Assembly (NCBI GenBank): GCA_022844405.1
Contig: JALHLV010000011.1
Location: 1-64,000 of the forward strand
Direction: 5' to 3'
Length of the DNA: 64,000 nucleotides
From: Sphingomonadales bacterium
GTDB lineage: Bacteria; Pseudomonadota; Alphaproteobacteria; SMXS01
The notes beneath the pieces are model-generated. The model had not been told where the DNA came from. It made no database searches and saw only the letters and a program-made list of their open reading frames with translations. Shown here piece after piece: positions 54,210-61,652 of this stretch. Each line of letters starts with the position of its first letter. Position 1 is the first letter of the stretch. A program made the position numbers and the translations under genes.

Positions 54210-54683
54210 GTGAAGAAGGTACTTGCGGTCATGCTGTGCGCGGGTCTGCTCGCGGCCTGCGAAAGCGACGGTTACGGCAACGACAACGAGGTGGTCGGCA
54301 CCCTCATCGGCGCCGGTCTGGGCGTGGCGCTCGGCTCCGCGGTGCATGGCGACGGCGGCGCGGCCATGGTGATGGGCGGCCTGCTCGGCGGCGCCATCGG
54401 CAACAGCATCGGCAGCCGCATGGACGAGAAGGATCGCCGGCGGCACGAGCAGGCCTACTACCAGGCCATGAACAACAACCGCGACTACGATACCGCCGGT
54501 TGGTATGACGAAGAAACCGGCGCGCGCGGCGCGGTCACGCCCCGGCGCTCGTACACCGACCGGCGCGGCTACCAGTGCCGCGAGTACCAGCAGGAAATCT
54601 GGATCGGCGGCCGCCGCGAGGAGGGTTACGGCACCGCGTGCCGCATGCCCGACGGCAGCTGGAAGATCATGAACAATTCATAG
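54210..54683 (+). CDS. Glycine-zipper outer-membrane lipoprotein (17 kDa antigen-like)
   Basis: 157 residues. A lipoprotein signal MKKVLAVMLCAGLLAAC precedes a glycine-zipper pair of helices (about 28-72: GTLIGAGLGVALGSAV, MVMGGLLGGAIGNSIGSRM), then a Cys-containing C-terminal region (YQCREYQQEIWIGG, GTACRMPDGSWKIM). The layout is that of Rickettsia 17 kDa/SmpA-like envelope lipoproteins. GTG start at 54210 with GAGG six bases before it. It follows the two-component operon by 111 bases and is a candidate target. A strong terminator follows. Confidence 0.88.
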   Translation: MKKVLAVMLCAGLLAACESDGYGNDNEVVGTLIGAGLGVALGSAVHGDGGAAMVMGGLLGGAIGNSIGSRMDEKDRRRHEQAYYQAMNNNRDYDTAGWYDEETGARGAVTPRRSYTDRRGYQCREYQQEIWIGGRREEGYGTACRMPDGSWKIMNNS

Positions 54684-54738
54684 GGACATCCGCCGGACCT
54701 TCGTGTCCTCGTCAGACTGACTTCCGGCGGATCAAAGT

Positions 54739-54780
54739 GAGGCGCGGCTGATATCCCCCCAGCCGCGCCTCATTCTTTTT
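54739..54780 (+). terminator. Rho-independent terminator after glycine-zipper lipoprotein gene
   Basis: GAGGCGCGGCT (54739-54749) pairs perfectly with AGCCGCGCCTC (54761-54771) around an 11-base loop and is followed by ATTCTTTTT. It lies 56 bases after the lipoprotein stop and abuts the end of the minus-strand 68-aa gene. Confidence 0.88.
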
Positions 54781-54986
54781 CAGGCCTCGAACTCGCCTTC
54801 CGGTGCACGGCGCTTGAACTTGATGGTCACCAGCCAGCTGTCCTTGCCGAACTCTCCCGACACGTCCGCGGCCGCGCTGCTGGTCAGGTCGGTCCCCTTC
54901 GGCAGCGCCTCGGCGGCGATGTCGATGGCGCTCTGCGCGTCCACCGCGCTGACGATGGATTCGAAGGTGCCGCGCAGCCGGGACAT
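54780..54986 (-). CDS. Hypothetical small protein, 68 aa
   Basis: 68 residues, soluble, with a helix-rich N-terminal half (SIVSAVDAQSAIDIAAEALP) and a C-terminal pair of strands (GKDSWLVTIKFKRRAPEGEF). I do not recognise the family. The ATG shares its first base with the last base of the DUF423 stop (54986), which argues strongly for translation as part of that operon. No ligand-binding motif is visible. Confidence 0.7.
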   Translation of the reverse strand: MSRLRGTFESIVSAVDAQSAIDIAAEALPKGTDLTSSAAADVSGEFGKDSWLVTIKFKRRAPEGEFEA

Positions 54987-55354
54987 CAGGGATGCCTCTT
55001 GCCGAGGAACACCGCGACCGCCAGCAGCAGCCAGCCGAGCATCAGCGCCATGCCGCCCGCCGGCGCCATGAAGCTGGGCGTCATGGTCCCGAAGGCGCGC
55101 AGGTAGAGCGAGCCGCAGAACAATACCGTGCCGAACAGGAACGCCATGCCGGCGCCGTGCGCAATGCCCGCCCGGGCGTGGCCGATGGACAGGCCCACGG
55201 CGATCAGCGCGAACGCATGGTAGAAATGATAGCGGCTCGCGGTGTCGAACAGCGAGCGGGCGTGGACGTCCATCGGCACGGCGTGGCTGCCGGCCGCGCC
55301 GAGGGCGACGGCGGCAAGCGCCAATAATGCGCCGGTCGGGGTCCAGAGTTTCAT
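54986..55354 (-). CDS. DUF423 membrane protein
   Basis: 122 residues with four predicted membrane helices. The family pattern is clear: GALLALAAVALGAAGSHAV, RYHFYHAFALIAVGL, GTVLFCGSLYLRAFG and PAGGMALMLGWLLLA. DUF423 proteins (YgdD-like) are widespread inner-membrane proteins of unknown function. The start ATG at 55354 lies 16 bases after the LLM protein stop, and the stop overlaps the next gene by one base. Confidence 0.9.
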   Translation of the reverse strand: MKLWTPTGALLALAAVALGAAGSHAVPMDVHARSLFDTASRYHFYHAFALIAVGLSIGHARAGIAHGAGMAFLFGTVLFCGSLYLRAFGTMTPSFMAPAGGMALMLGWLLLAVAVFLGKRHP

Positions 55355-55370
55355 GGGCGCCCCAATAATC

Positions 55371-56384
55371 TCATCGTCTTTCCAGGCCGAACAGCTCCGA
55401 CAGCAGCTCGTAGGACCGCAGCCTGGCCTTGAAATCATAGCAGATCGTGAGCACCACCAGCTCGTTCACGCCGTAGCTGTCGGCGAATTCGGTCATCTGC
55501 TGTTTCACCTGTTCGGGTGCGCCGATGATCGAGTGGGTCTTGCGCCGGCCGATCATGGCGCGTTCGGCATCGGTATAGGGATAAGCCAGCGAGTCCTCCG
55601 GCGATGGATAGGGGCCGAGCCTTCCCTGCTCGAAGCGCAGCCGCCACAGGTCGCGGCTGGCGGCGGCGTGCTGCGCCGCCTCCTCGGTGTCGGCGCACAG
55701 CACGAACACGCCGACGCTGGCCTTGGGCACGCCGTAGAACCGCGACGGCCGGAAATACGCGCGGTACTGCTCGACGATCTCGCGGCCGCCGTCGGGCGCG
55801 ATGAAATGGGCGTAGGAGAACGCCAGCCCGAACTGGGCCGCCATCGCCGCGCTCTGGTCGCTCGATCCCAGCATCCACACCTGCGGCACGGTGCCCGGCC
55901 GCGGCGTCGCCTTGACCTCGGCGAGCGCCTGGGTCGCCGGCGGCGTGTCGGTCAGGAAGGCCAGCGTGTCGGCCACGCGGGTGCCGAAGAACTCCATGCC
56001 GACCTGCGAGCCATAGGCGAGCGCCGCCGAGGTGAGCTGGTCGGCGCCCGGCGCCCGGCCGATGCCCAGGTCGATGCGGTTCGGCGACATGGTCTCCAGG
56101 ATGCGGAAGTTCTCGGCCACCTTCAGCGGGCTGTAGTGGCTGAGCATGACGCCGCCGGAGCCGACCCGCATGCTCGAGGTCTCGGCGGCGATGCGGCTGA
56201 TCAGGATCTCGGGCGACGAGCCGGCGAAGCCGCTGGTGCCGTGGTGCTCGGCCAGCCAGAACCGCGTATAGCCCCAGCGCTCGGCGGCCTTGGCCAGTTC
56301 GATGGTCTCATGAATGGCGTCGGCCGCGGTGCCGCCCTCGCGGATGGGCGACTGGTCGACGACGCTGAGCTTGAGGTCGGACAT
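55371..56384 (-). CDS. LLM-class flavin-dependent oxidoreductase (luciferase-like, YhbW/MsnO8-type)
   Basis: 337-residue luciferase-like monooxygenase. The start LKLSVVDQSPIREGG and the block GYTRFWLAEHHGTSGFAGSS are hallmarks of the YhbW-like group, as are VGSGGVMLSHYSPLKVAENF and RIDLGIGRAPGADQLT. It uses reduced flavin; the substrate is unknown. It is unlike the other LLM protein at 25936, so the two are not recent duplicates. ATG at 56384 is chosen over one ten codons earlier because it begins the conserved first strand. Confidence 0.9.
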   Translation of the reverse strand: MSDLKLSVVDQSPIREGGTAADAIHETIELAKAAERWGYTRFWLAEHHGTSGFAGSSPEILISRIAAETSSMRVGSGGVMLSHYSPLKVAENFRILETMSPNRIDLGIGRAPGADQLTSAALAYGSQVGMEFFGTRVADTLAFLTDTPPATQALAEVKATPRPGTVPQVWMLGSSDQSAAMAAQFGLAFSYAHFIAPDGGREIVEQYRAYFRPSRFYGVPKASVGVFVLCADTEEAAQHAAASRDLWRLRFEQGRLGPYPSPEDSLAYPYTDAERAMIGRRKTHSIIGAPEQVKQQMTEFADSYGVNELVVLTICYDFKARLRSYELLSELFGLERR

Positions 56385-56544
56385 TGGGGGCAGTGGCTGG
56401 TGAAGAAGCCCCAAGCACTAGGTAGCTTCGTTGCGGAACGCAAGCCCGGCCGCTGTTACGTGGGTGGAAACGTATTGTGGAGAAATCGATCGGGGTATTC
56501 GAGCGTGCCGTGCCTATCCGCACGATACGCGCCTTCCTGAAAAG

Positions 56545-56582
56545 GGAAAGGCCGCTCCATCATCAGGTGGAGCGGCCTTTCC
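56545..56582 (-). terminator. Terminator after the 35-aa small protein gene
   Basis: GGAAAGGCCGCTCCA (56545-56559) and TGGAGCGGCCTTTCC (56568-56582) form a perfect 15 bp stem with an 8-base loop. On the minus strand it is followed by CTTTTCA, a modest T-rich tail. It begins 24 bases after the stop of the 35-aa gene. Confidence 0.75.
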
Positions 56583-56606
56583 TGAGGTCCCGCGAGAGGG
56601 ATCTCA

Positions 56607-56714
56607 TCAGCCGACGAAGGCGGTCAGGAGGCCTGCGCAGGTCAGCAGCGCGATCAGGACGCCGGTAGCGGCATTCAGGGTGCTGTCGATGTCGATGTGC
56701 CGTGTCGTATTCAT
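56607..56714 (-). CDS. Small single-pass membrane protein, 35 aa
   Basis: A 35-codon gene whose ATG at 56714 has a strong ribosome site (GAGGAGAT) seven to eight bases upstream. The product has a polar start with MNTTRHIDIDS and one hydrophobic helix (AATGVLIALLTCAGLLTAFVG) that runs to the end, typical of small inner-membrane proteins. It has an AT-rich upstream region and its own terminator, so it is a complete monocistronic unit. I do not recognise it. It is divergent from the LysR gene 346 bases away. Confidence 0.68.
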   Translation of the reverse strand: MNTTRHIDIDSTLNAATGVLIALLTCAGLLTAFVG

Positions 56715-57060
56715 GTCCGATCTCCTCGGGTCGTGTCTCGGGGCGGGATGCCCTGTCGATGAGAAGAATGTATTGCAGGTGCGGCCGTGTGAAAACGATC
56801 TGATTTTGCATATTGGATGTGCGTTTATGATCTTGATATGCGATTTCATTGGATATCATGGAATCAAGTGTGTCCTGGATTAATTCCATTTAATCGTTAA
56901 TAAACAATCAGATATGAACGGGATGATCGACCCGTGAGATATGCGTGAATGCAATGACATAGCCGGATCGATGCTGCGCCGCAGCGCAAAATCCAAGGAT
57001 GATATGTTGCCGGCGCGCACGTGCTTCCACGCTCGACTCATGCAGGGGAGCCGTGCATTA
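56715..57060. other. AT-rich divergent promoter region between small protein and LysR gene
   Basis: 346 bases without a gene. The stretch from about 56790 to 56945 is clearly AT-rich, with several TTGATA/TATGAT/TTAATC-like boxes, so promoters for both flanking genes are likely here, but no single pair stands out. No long inverted repeat was seen. Confidence 0.5.
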
Positions 57061-58047
57061 ATGCGGTTCATGATCGATTGGGACGACATCCGCTATTTCC
57101 TCGCTGTCGCCCGCCGGGGCTCCATCACCTCGGCCGCGCGCGACCTGGGCGTGAACCATTCGACGGTGTCGCGCCGCATCGCCGCGTTCGAGGACAATCT
57201 GGGCGTCCGCCTGTTCGACCGGATCGCCACCGGCTACAACCTCACACAAGCCGGCCAGGAGATGGTGCCGTCGGCCCAGCGCATGGAGGAAGAGGCGCTC
57301 GGCCTCGACCGCCGGCTCTATGGCCGCGACACCGAACTCAGCGGCGTGCTGCGGGTGACGACGGCGGGCACCTTCGTCAATCCGTTCCTGATGGAGCAGA
57401 TCGGCCGCTTCCTCGCCGAATACCCCGGCATCGACATCGAGCTGGTGGTGTCGAGCGACCTGGCCAACCTGCATGCCCGCGAGGTGGACGTGGCGATCCG
57501 CGCCACGCTCAATCCGCCCGACACGCTGGTCGGCCGCCGCATCGGCCGGCTTACCGCCATGCTCTATGGCCGCAGCGACTTCATCGCACCGGGCGAGCCC
57601 GGCGCCCCGAACTCGGCGGCGGCGCCCGACGTCATCGCCTTCGAAGGCGGCCCGCGCGACTTTGCGCAGGCGAGCTGGTTCCGCGACGCCTACCCCAACG
57701 CGCGGGTGCGCATCCGCCTCAACAGCATCGAGGCGGCGTTCCATGCGATCATTTCCGGCATCGGCATCGGCATGCTGCCCTGCCATGTCGGCGACACCAA
57801 CCGCGAGCTGCGGCGCCTGCCGCCCTATCACCTGGAGCCGGTGTTCGACTTGTGGCTGCTCACCCATGCGGACCTGCGGCGCACCGCCAAGGTCCGGGCG
57901 TTCATCAATTTCATGGCCAACGCCATCATGCCGCACAAGGACCTGATCGAGGGCCGGCGTCCGCCGGGGTTCTCGTCCGGCGACCGGCCCAGCGTCGAGA
58001 GCAGCTACGCCGCCGCGACCAGCGTCTCCGAGGATGTCTCCGGCTAG
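57061..58047 (+). CDS. LysR-family transcriptional regulator
   Basis: 328 residues. The N-terminal helix-turn-helix (IDWDDIRYFLAVARRGSITS, ARDLGVNHSTVSRRIAAFE) is of the type in which the family starts with a Trp-Asp-Asp block and regulates single adjacent genes. The effector-binding domain is about 95-300. ATG at 57061 is ten bases after GGGGAG; another ATG three codons in is possible. It is convergent with the PaaI thioesterase, overlapping its tail by 4 bases (58044-58047). Likely targets are itself, the small membrane protein, or the thioesterase region. Confidence 0.88.
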   Translation: MRFMIDWDDIRYFLAVARRGSITSAARDLGVNHSTVSRRIAAFEDNLGVRLFDRIATGYNLTQAGQEMVPSAQRMEEEALGLDRRLYGRDTELSGVLRVTTAGTFVNPFLMEQIGRFLAEYPGIDIELVVSSDLANLHAREVDVAIRATLNPPDTLVGRRIGRLTAMLYGRSDFIAPGEPGAPNSAAAPDVIAFEGGPRDFAQASWFRDAYPNARVRIRLNSIEAAFHAIISGIGIGMLPCHVGDTNRELRRLPPYHLEPVFDLWLLTHADLRRTAKVRAFINFMANAIMPHKDLIEGRRPPGFSSGDRPSVESSYAAATSVSEDVSG

Positions 58048-58454
58048 CCCTTGCGGGTTGCCAGCTTGGCGGTCGAGGAAGACGTGACCAGCAGGTCGCC
58101 GGCCTCGCTGTAGAGGCGCCCCTCCAGGAACACGATGGAGCGCCCCTGGCGCACGACCTGGCCTTCGCCGATCACCGGGCCGATCGGCGCCGGGCCGATG
58201 AAGGTGGTCTTCATCTCAAGGGTCTGGATGATCTGGCCGTCGCCCAGCCGCTGGCCGACGGCGCGGGACATGGCATTGTCCAGCATCGCCGCCAGGATGC
58301 CGCCCTGGATCAGCCCGCTGCTGTTGTCGAAGGCGGGCGTACCCAGGTAGCGGATGCGGATCCAGCCCTGCTCGGCGTTGCCGTCGATGAAACTGGCGCC
58401 CAGCGTGTCGTTGATCGCGGCGCGGCGGCGCTTCGTCGGATTTTCGTCGGTCAC
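58044..58454 (-). CDS. PaaI-family hotdog thioesterase
   Basis: 136 residues of hotdog fold. The catalytic-type block is FDNSSGLIQGGILAAMLDNAMS, where Asn/Gln-Gly-Gly replaces the classical HGG of many members, followed by LEMKTTFIGPAPIGPVIGEG and GRSIVFLEGRLYSEAGDLL. It would hydrolyse an acyl- or aryl-CoA. The start is GTG at 58454 with a near-perfect ACGAGGAGG ribosome site; upstream in-frame codons have no such site. The gene is divergent from the Rieske oxygenase, hinting at a role in the same catabolic pathway. Confidence 0.83.
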   Translation of the reverse strand: MTDENPTKRRRAAINDTLGASFIDGNAEQGWIRIRYLGTPAFDNSSGLIQGGILAAMLDNAMSRAVGQRLGDGQIIQTLEMKTTFIGPAPIGPVIGEGQVVRQGRSIVFLEGRLYSEAGDLLVTSSSTAKLATRKG

Positions 58455-58620
58455 CCCGGCCTCCTCGTTTTCCCGCGTTCGTCTGGGTTCACGGGGTTTT
58501 AACCGCATGGCGAGCGGCGTCAATGGCGCAGCCGCCTATCAGAATCGATAGTTCGCGGCTCGCTGGCTTTTCTGCTAGGGTGCGGCACGCTGGAAGCAGT
58601 CCGTTTCAAGGGGAAGAACC

Positions 58621-59982
58621 ATGGCAACCAAACTCAAGGATGTGAACGACTGGCGCGTGCAGCCATCGCCCAAGTGGCCGGAGCCGGAGCTCCGCGGTCA
58701 CCGCATCCCGGGCTATCGCTACCATTCCGAGGATTTCTGGAAGCAGGAATGGGAGAACATGTGGACCAAGGTGTGGCTGCTGGTCGGCCGCGCCCCCGAG
58801 ATTCCCGAGCCCGGCGACTACCAGATGGAAGAGATCGGACCCGAGTCCTTCCTCATGGTGCGCCAGCAGGACGGCTCCATCCGCTCCTTCTACAATGTGT
58901 GCCAGCATCGCGGCGCCCGACTGATCTTCAACGATATCGGCACGGTCGACTCGTTCACCTGCCCGTATCACGGCTGGCGCTGGGAGATCGACGGCACGCT
59001 GACCTTCGCGCTCGATCCCGAGGATTTCCCGGAAGGCGACCCCTGCGGCAAGTTGACCCTGGAAGAGGTGCGCACCGAGGTGTTCGCCGGCTTCATCTGG
59101 ATCAACATGGACAAGGACGCCGTCACCCTGAAGGAATATCTCGGCCCGATCTGGGACGACTGGAACGCCTACGGCTTCGACACATGGAAGCGCTACCAGG
59201 CCATGCGCTGCCGGTCGCCGATCAACTGGAAGGTGGTGCTCGACAACTTCAACGAGTCCTATCACCTGCCGGCGGTGCATCCTGAGTCGGACACCTCGAT
59301 CGAAGAGAACTACAAGTGGACCCAGTTCGATCTGTCGGACGAGGGCCACAACCGCATGATCATGAAGGCGGGCGTGCCGTCCAACTCGCTCAAGAGCAAG
59401 AACGTGCCGCTGCTGCGCGAGCCGCTGATCTCCACCCTGAAGGCGTGGGGCCTCGACCCGGCCGACTTCGAGGGCCGCGAGTACGAGACCCGCGAGGCCA
59501 TCCAGAAGGCCAAGCGCGAGCGGGGCAAGGAGAAGGGCTACACCCACTACGAGAACCTGCGCGACGACCAGCTGACCGACGCCTACCACTACACCATCTT
59601 CCCGAACTTCGCGGTGACGGCGTGGGCGGACGGCTTCCACTTCCTGCGCGCCATCCCGCACCCGACCGACCCGACCAAGTGCGTGTTCGACAACTGGTGG
59701 TACGCCAGCCAGCCGGCGGGCGAGACCGCGCCGGTGTTCACGGCGGGCGGCCCGGTGGACCGTGACGCCGAGGTCGAGCTCGACGTGTTCGACTATGGCG
59801 AGAAGAGCCTGGGCTTCGCCATCGACCAGGACATGGGCGTGACCGCGGGCCAGCAGCTCGGCTTCCGCAGCCGCGGCTTCAACGGCGTGTATCTCTCCGG
59901 CCAGGAGCGCCGTATCCGCCGCTACCACGAGATCATCGACGACTATATCGAGGGCCGGCTGCCGGAGAAGAAGGCAGACTGA
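58621..59982 (+). CDS. Aromatic-ring-hydroxylating oxygenase, large subunit (Rieske type)
   Basis: 453 residues. The Rieske 2Fe-2S motif is C-x-H (NVCQHRGARL) and C-x2-H (TCPYHGWRW), about residues 98-120. The mononuclear iron site is DNFNESYHLPAVHPES with its two His, and the third ligand Asp is probably in AIDQDMGVTAGQQLG. It would hydroxylate or demethylate an aromatic or quaternary-ammonium-type substrate. No small subunit, ferredoxin or reductase gene is next to it, so electron partners are encoded elsewhere. A clean terminator follows the stop. Confidence 0.92.
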   Translation: MATKLKDVNDWRVQPSPKWPEPELRGHRIPGYRYHSEDFWKQEWENMWTKVWLLVGRAPEIPEPGDYQMEEIGPESFLMVRQQDGSIRSFYNVCQHRGARLIFNDIGTVDSFTCPYHGWRWEIDGTLTFALDPEDFPEGDPCGKLTLEEVRTEVFAGFIWINMDKDAVTLKEYLGPIWDDWNAYGFDTWKRYQAMRCRSPINWKVVLDNFNESYHLPAVHPESDTSIEENYKWTQFDLSDEGHNRMIMKAGVPSNSLKSKNVPLLREPLISTLKAWGLDPADFEGREYETREAIQKAKRERGKEKGYTHYENLRDDQLTDAYHYTIFPNFAVTAWADGFHFLRAIPHPTDPTKCVFDNWWYASQPAGETAPVFTAGGPVDRDAEVELDVFDYGEKSLGFAIDQDMGVTAGQQLGFRSRGFNGVYLSGQERRIRRYHEIIDDYIEGRLPEKKAD

Positions 59983-60004
59983 CCACGTCACAGACCAACC
60001 GGAA

Positions 60005-60037
60005 GGGCGGCGCGAGTGATCGCGCCGCCCTCTTTTT
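60005..60037 (+). terminator. Rho-independent terminator of the Rieske gene
   Basis: GGGCGGCGCGA (60005-60015) pairs with TCGCGCCGCCC (60020-60030) around GTGA, followed by TCTTTTT. A textbook terminator 22 bases after the stop. Confidence 0.93.
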
Positions 60038-60064
60038 GTTCAGCGCGGATTGGAGCGCTTTCAG

Positions 60065-60084
60065 CCAAGGCGGAATCGCCTTGG
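60065..60084. repeat. Short perfect hairpin CCAAGGCG/CGCCTTGG
   Basis: CCAAGGCG (60065-60072) and CGCCTTGG (60077-60084) are perfect complements around GAAT. It lies between the Rieske terminator and a larger hairpin. No T-tract follows, so it is not a terminator; it is probably part of an intergenic repeat unit. Confidence 0.7.
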
Positions 60085-60108
60085 CGTCCGAAAGCCGCGG
60101 CGACGACT

Positions 60109-60145
60109 GCAAGAGTGGTTCAGCATTAGCTGAAACCACTCTTGC
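60109..60145. repeat. 16 bp hairpin with one bulged base
   Basis: GCAAGAGTGGTTCAGC (60109-60124) pairs with GCTGAAACCACTCTTGC (60129-60145) around ATTA, with one extra A on the right arm. It sits directly before palindromic repeat copy 2. Confidence 0.8.
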
Positions 60146-60180
60146 GCGAAATCGGGGTTTGATGCGGGTCACTACCATAT

Positions 60181-60254
60181 CCGTGTCCCTGAGCTCGTCG
60201 AAGGGCCTTGCATCGACATTCGTGCAAGGCCCTTCGACGAGCTCAGGGACACGG
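60181..60254. repeat. REP-like palindromic repeat, copy 2
   Basis: Perfect 32 bp arms (60181-60212 and 60223-60254) beginning CCGTGTCCCTGAGCTCG enclose the 10-base loop TCGACATTCG. The stem is identical to copy 3 and differs from copy 1 by a compensatory pair and one missing base. It lies between the convergent Rieske and ACAD-like genes. Confidence 0.95.
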
Positions 60255-60345
60255 TGAAAGTTATGTCCTGCCCATGAAAGCTGGAGTGCAGCCAAACCGA
60301 TCAGTCACCGGACCCGCGCTGCCCAGCCAGTTCAACCCACCTCGC

Positions 60346-61581
60346 TCAGACAGGCTCGCAGAGGGCCAGGTAGGTTTCCGGCGGCGCGTGACCGAGGAAT
60401 GTCGCGCCCAGATATTCGTAGTGCCGGTAGGAGATCAGCGCGTGGTTCGCCGCCTGCTGCGCGTCGCGAAGCTGACGCTCGAGCGGGCTGTCCATCCGGC
60501 AACCGGTGGTGGCCGCCGTGTTGTTGATCACGCCGACGACTTCCCGGCAGGTCTGCGCGGCATGGGCGCAGGCCAGCAGCGCGGGCCGGAAATACTCCCA
60601 TTGCGGCATCAGCCGTCCGCCCTTGGCCGGCAGCGGTCCGAGATGGTCCTCCAGCCGGTCCTGCGTCTCCATGACGAAACTGCGCGCGGCCATCAGCTTG
60701 GCCTGGGCTTCGCCGACCCGGTACTGGACCACCGACTGATCCTTGAGCGTCGTGCTGAGGCCCCAGGGCACCTTGCCCATGGCGAGATCGATGAAGTTGT
60801 CGATGGCGCCGCGGCACACCCCGAGCGCGACCGCCGCCTTGTTGTAGATGGCATGGGTCGGGTTCCGGTAGGTCGGGTTGTCCCACAGTTCGCTGGGCGC
60901 CAGCGACCGGCCCGGAAGCAGGTGTTCGGGCGGCACATGACAGTCCGCCATCCGCACGTCGTGGCTGCCCGAGCCGCGCATGCCGGACGTATCCCAGGTA
61001 TCGATGATTTCGAACTCGCCCTTGGGAATCATGAAGGACGCGTCGGCGGTCTTGCCGGTCGCCTCGTCGGTGACCATGGGACCCATCAGGTAGTTCCATG
61101 TGGCGTTCTGGCAGCCGCTGGCGAAACTGCCCTGGTAGTTCAGCCGCCAGCCGGCGCCGTCGCGGCGGGCCTTGCGGCCGGGGTTGGGTCCGTTCGCCGG
61201 ACCGTGGCCCGAGCACACCAGCGCATACCAGTCGTCGAAGATCTTGGCCGCGAGCGCGGGGCCCATCTGGCGGATGACCAGGGCGTTGATCTCCGACGAG
61301 ATCTGGACGCACCAGCCGACCGATCCATCGATCGCCGAGGCCGCCTCGATGATCTCGATCTGCTGCCGCGCCCGAAGGTTCTCGCCGCCAAGCTCCGGCG
61401 GCAGCGCGTAGCGATACAGCCCGATGTCCGCCATCTCCCTGGAGGCCCAGGCCGGCAGGTGACGAAGCCGCTGGGCTTCGTCCCCGGCCGCGGCCAGCGA
61501 GTCCCTCATGGACGCGATGCGCTCCAGCATGGGTGTCCTGGAAATCTGCCGCTGGCGCTCGATGATTTCAGCTTTGACCAT
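60346..61581 (-). CDS. Acyl-CoA-dehydrogenase-fold flavin monooxygenase/hydroxylase
   Basis: 411 residues with the ACAD fold, but without the catalytic Glu and CoA-binding wording of true dehydrogenases. Visible blocks are GLYRYALPPELGGENLRARQ, EAASAIDGSVGWCVQISSE, GSFASGCQNATWNYLMGPMV, DTWDTSGMRGSGSHDVRMAD (a hallmark of HpaB/HsaA-type two-component hydroxylases) and a C-terminal helical domain. Such enzymes use reduced flavin supplied by a partner reductase. Start ATG at 61581 follows GGGGAGA. It is convergent with the Rieske oxygenase and may act on the same kind of substrate. The natural substrate is unknown. Confidence 0.85.
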   Translation of the reverse strand: MVKAEIIERQRQISRTPMLERIASMRDSLAAAGDEAQRLRHLPAWASREMADIGLYRYALPPELGGENLRARQQIEIIEAASAIDGSVGWCVQISSEINALVIRQMGPALAAKIFDDWYALVCSGHGPANGPNPGRKARRDGAGWRLNYQGSFASGCQNATWNYLMGPMVTDEATGKTADASFMIPKGEFEIIDTWDTSGMRGSGSHDVRMADCHVPPEHLLPGRSLAPSELWDNPTYRNPTHAIYNKAAVALGVCRGAIDNFIDLAMGKVPWGLSTTLKDQSVVQYRVGEAQAKLMAARSFVMETQDRLEDHLGPLPAKGGRLMPQWEYFRPALLACAHAAQTCREVVGVINNTAATTGCRMDSPLERQLRDAQQAANHALISYRHYEYLGATFLGHAPPETYLALCEPV

Positions 61582-61652
61582 TTGGTGGTGTCTCCCCGGT
61601 TTAAGTGGCTTGCCCCTGAGCAGGATAATGACAGGGGACGCGCCATTTGTAC

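Larger units (their letters stand above)
59983..60345. other. Hairpin-rich gap between Rieske and ACAD-like genes
   Basis: 363 bases between convergent genes. It contains, in order, the terminator at 60005-60037, a hairpin at 60065-60084, a 16 bp hairpin at 60109-60145 and palindromic repeat copy 2 at 60181-60254. No gene is visible. Four stems in under 260 bases is an unusual density. Confidence 0.85.
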
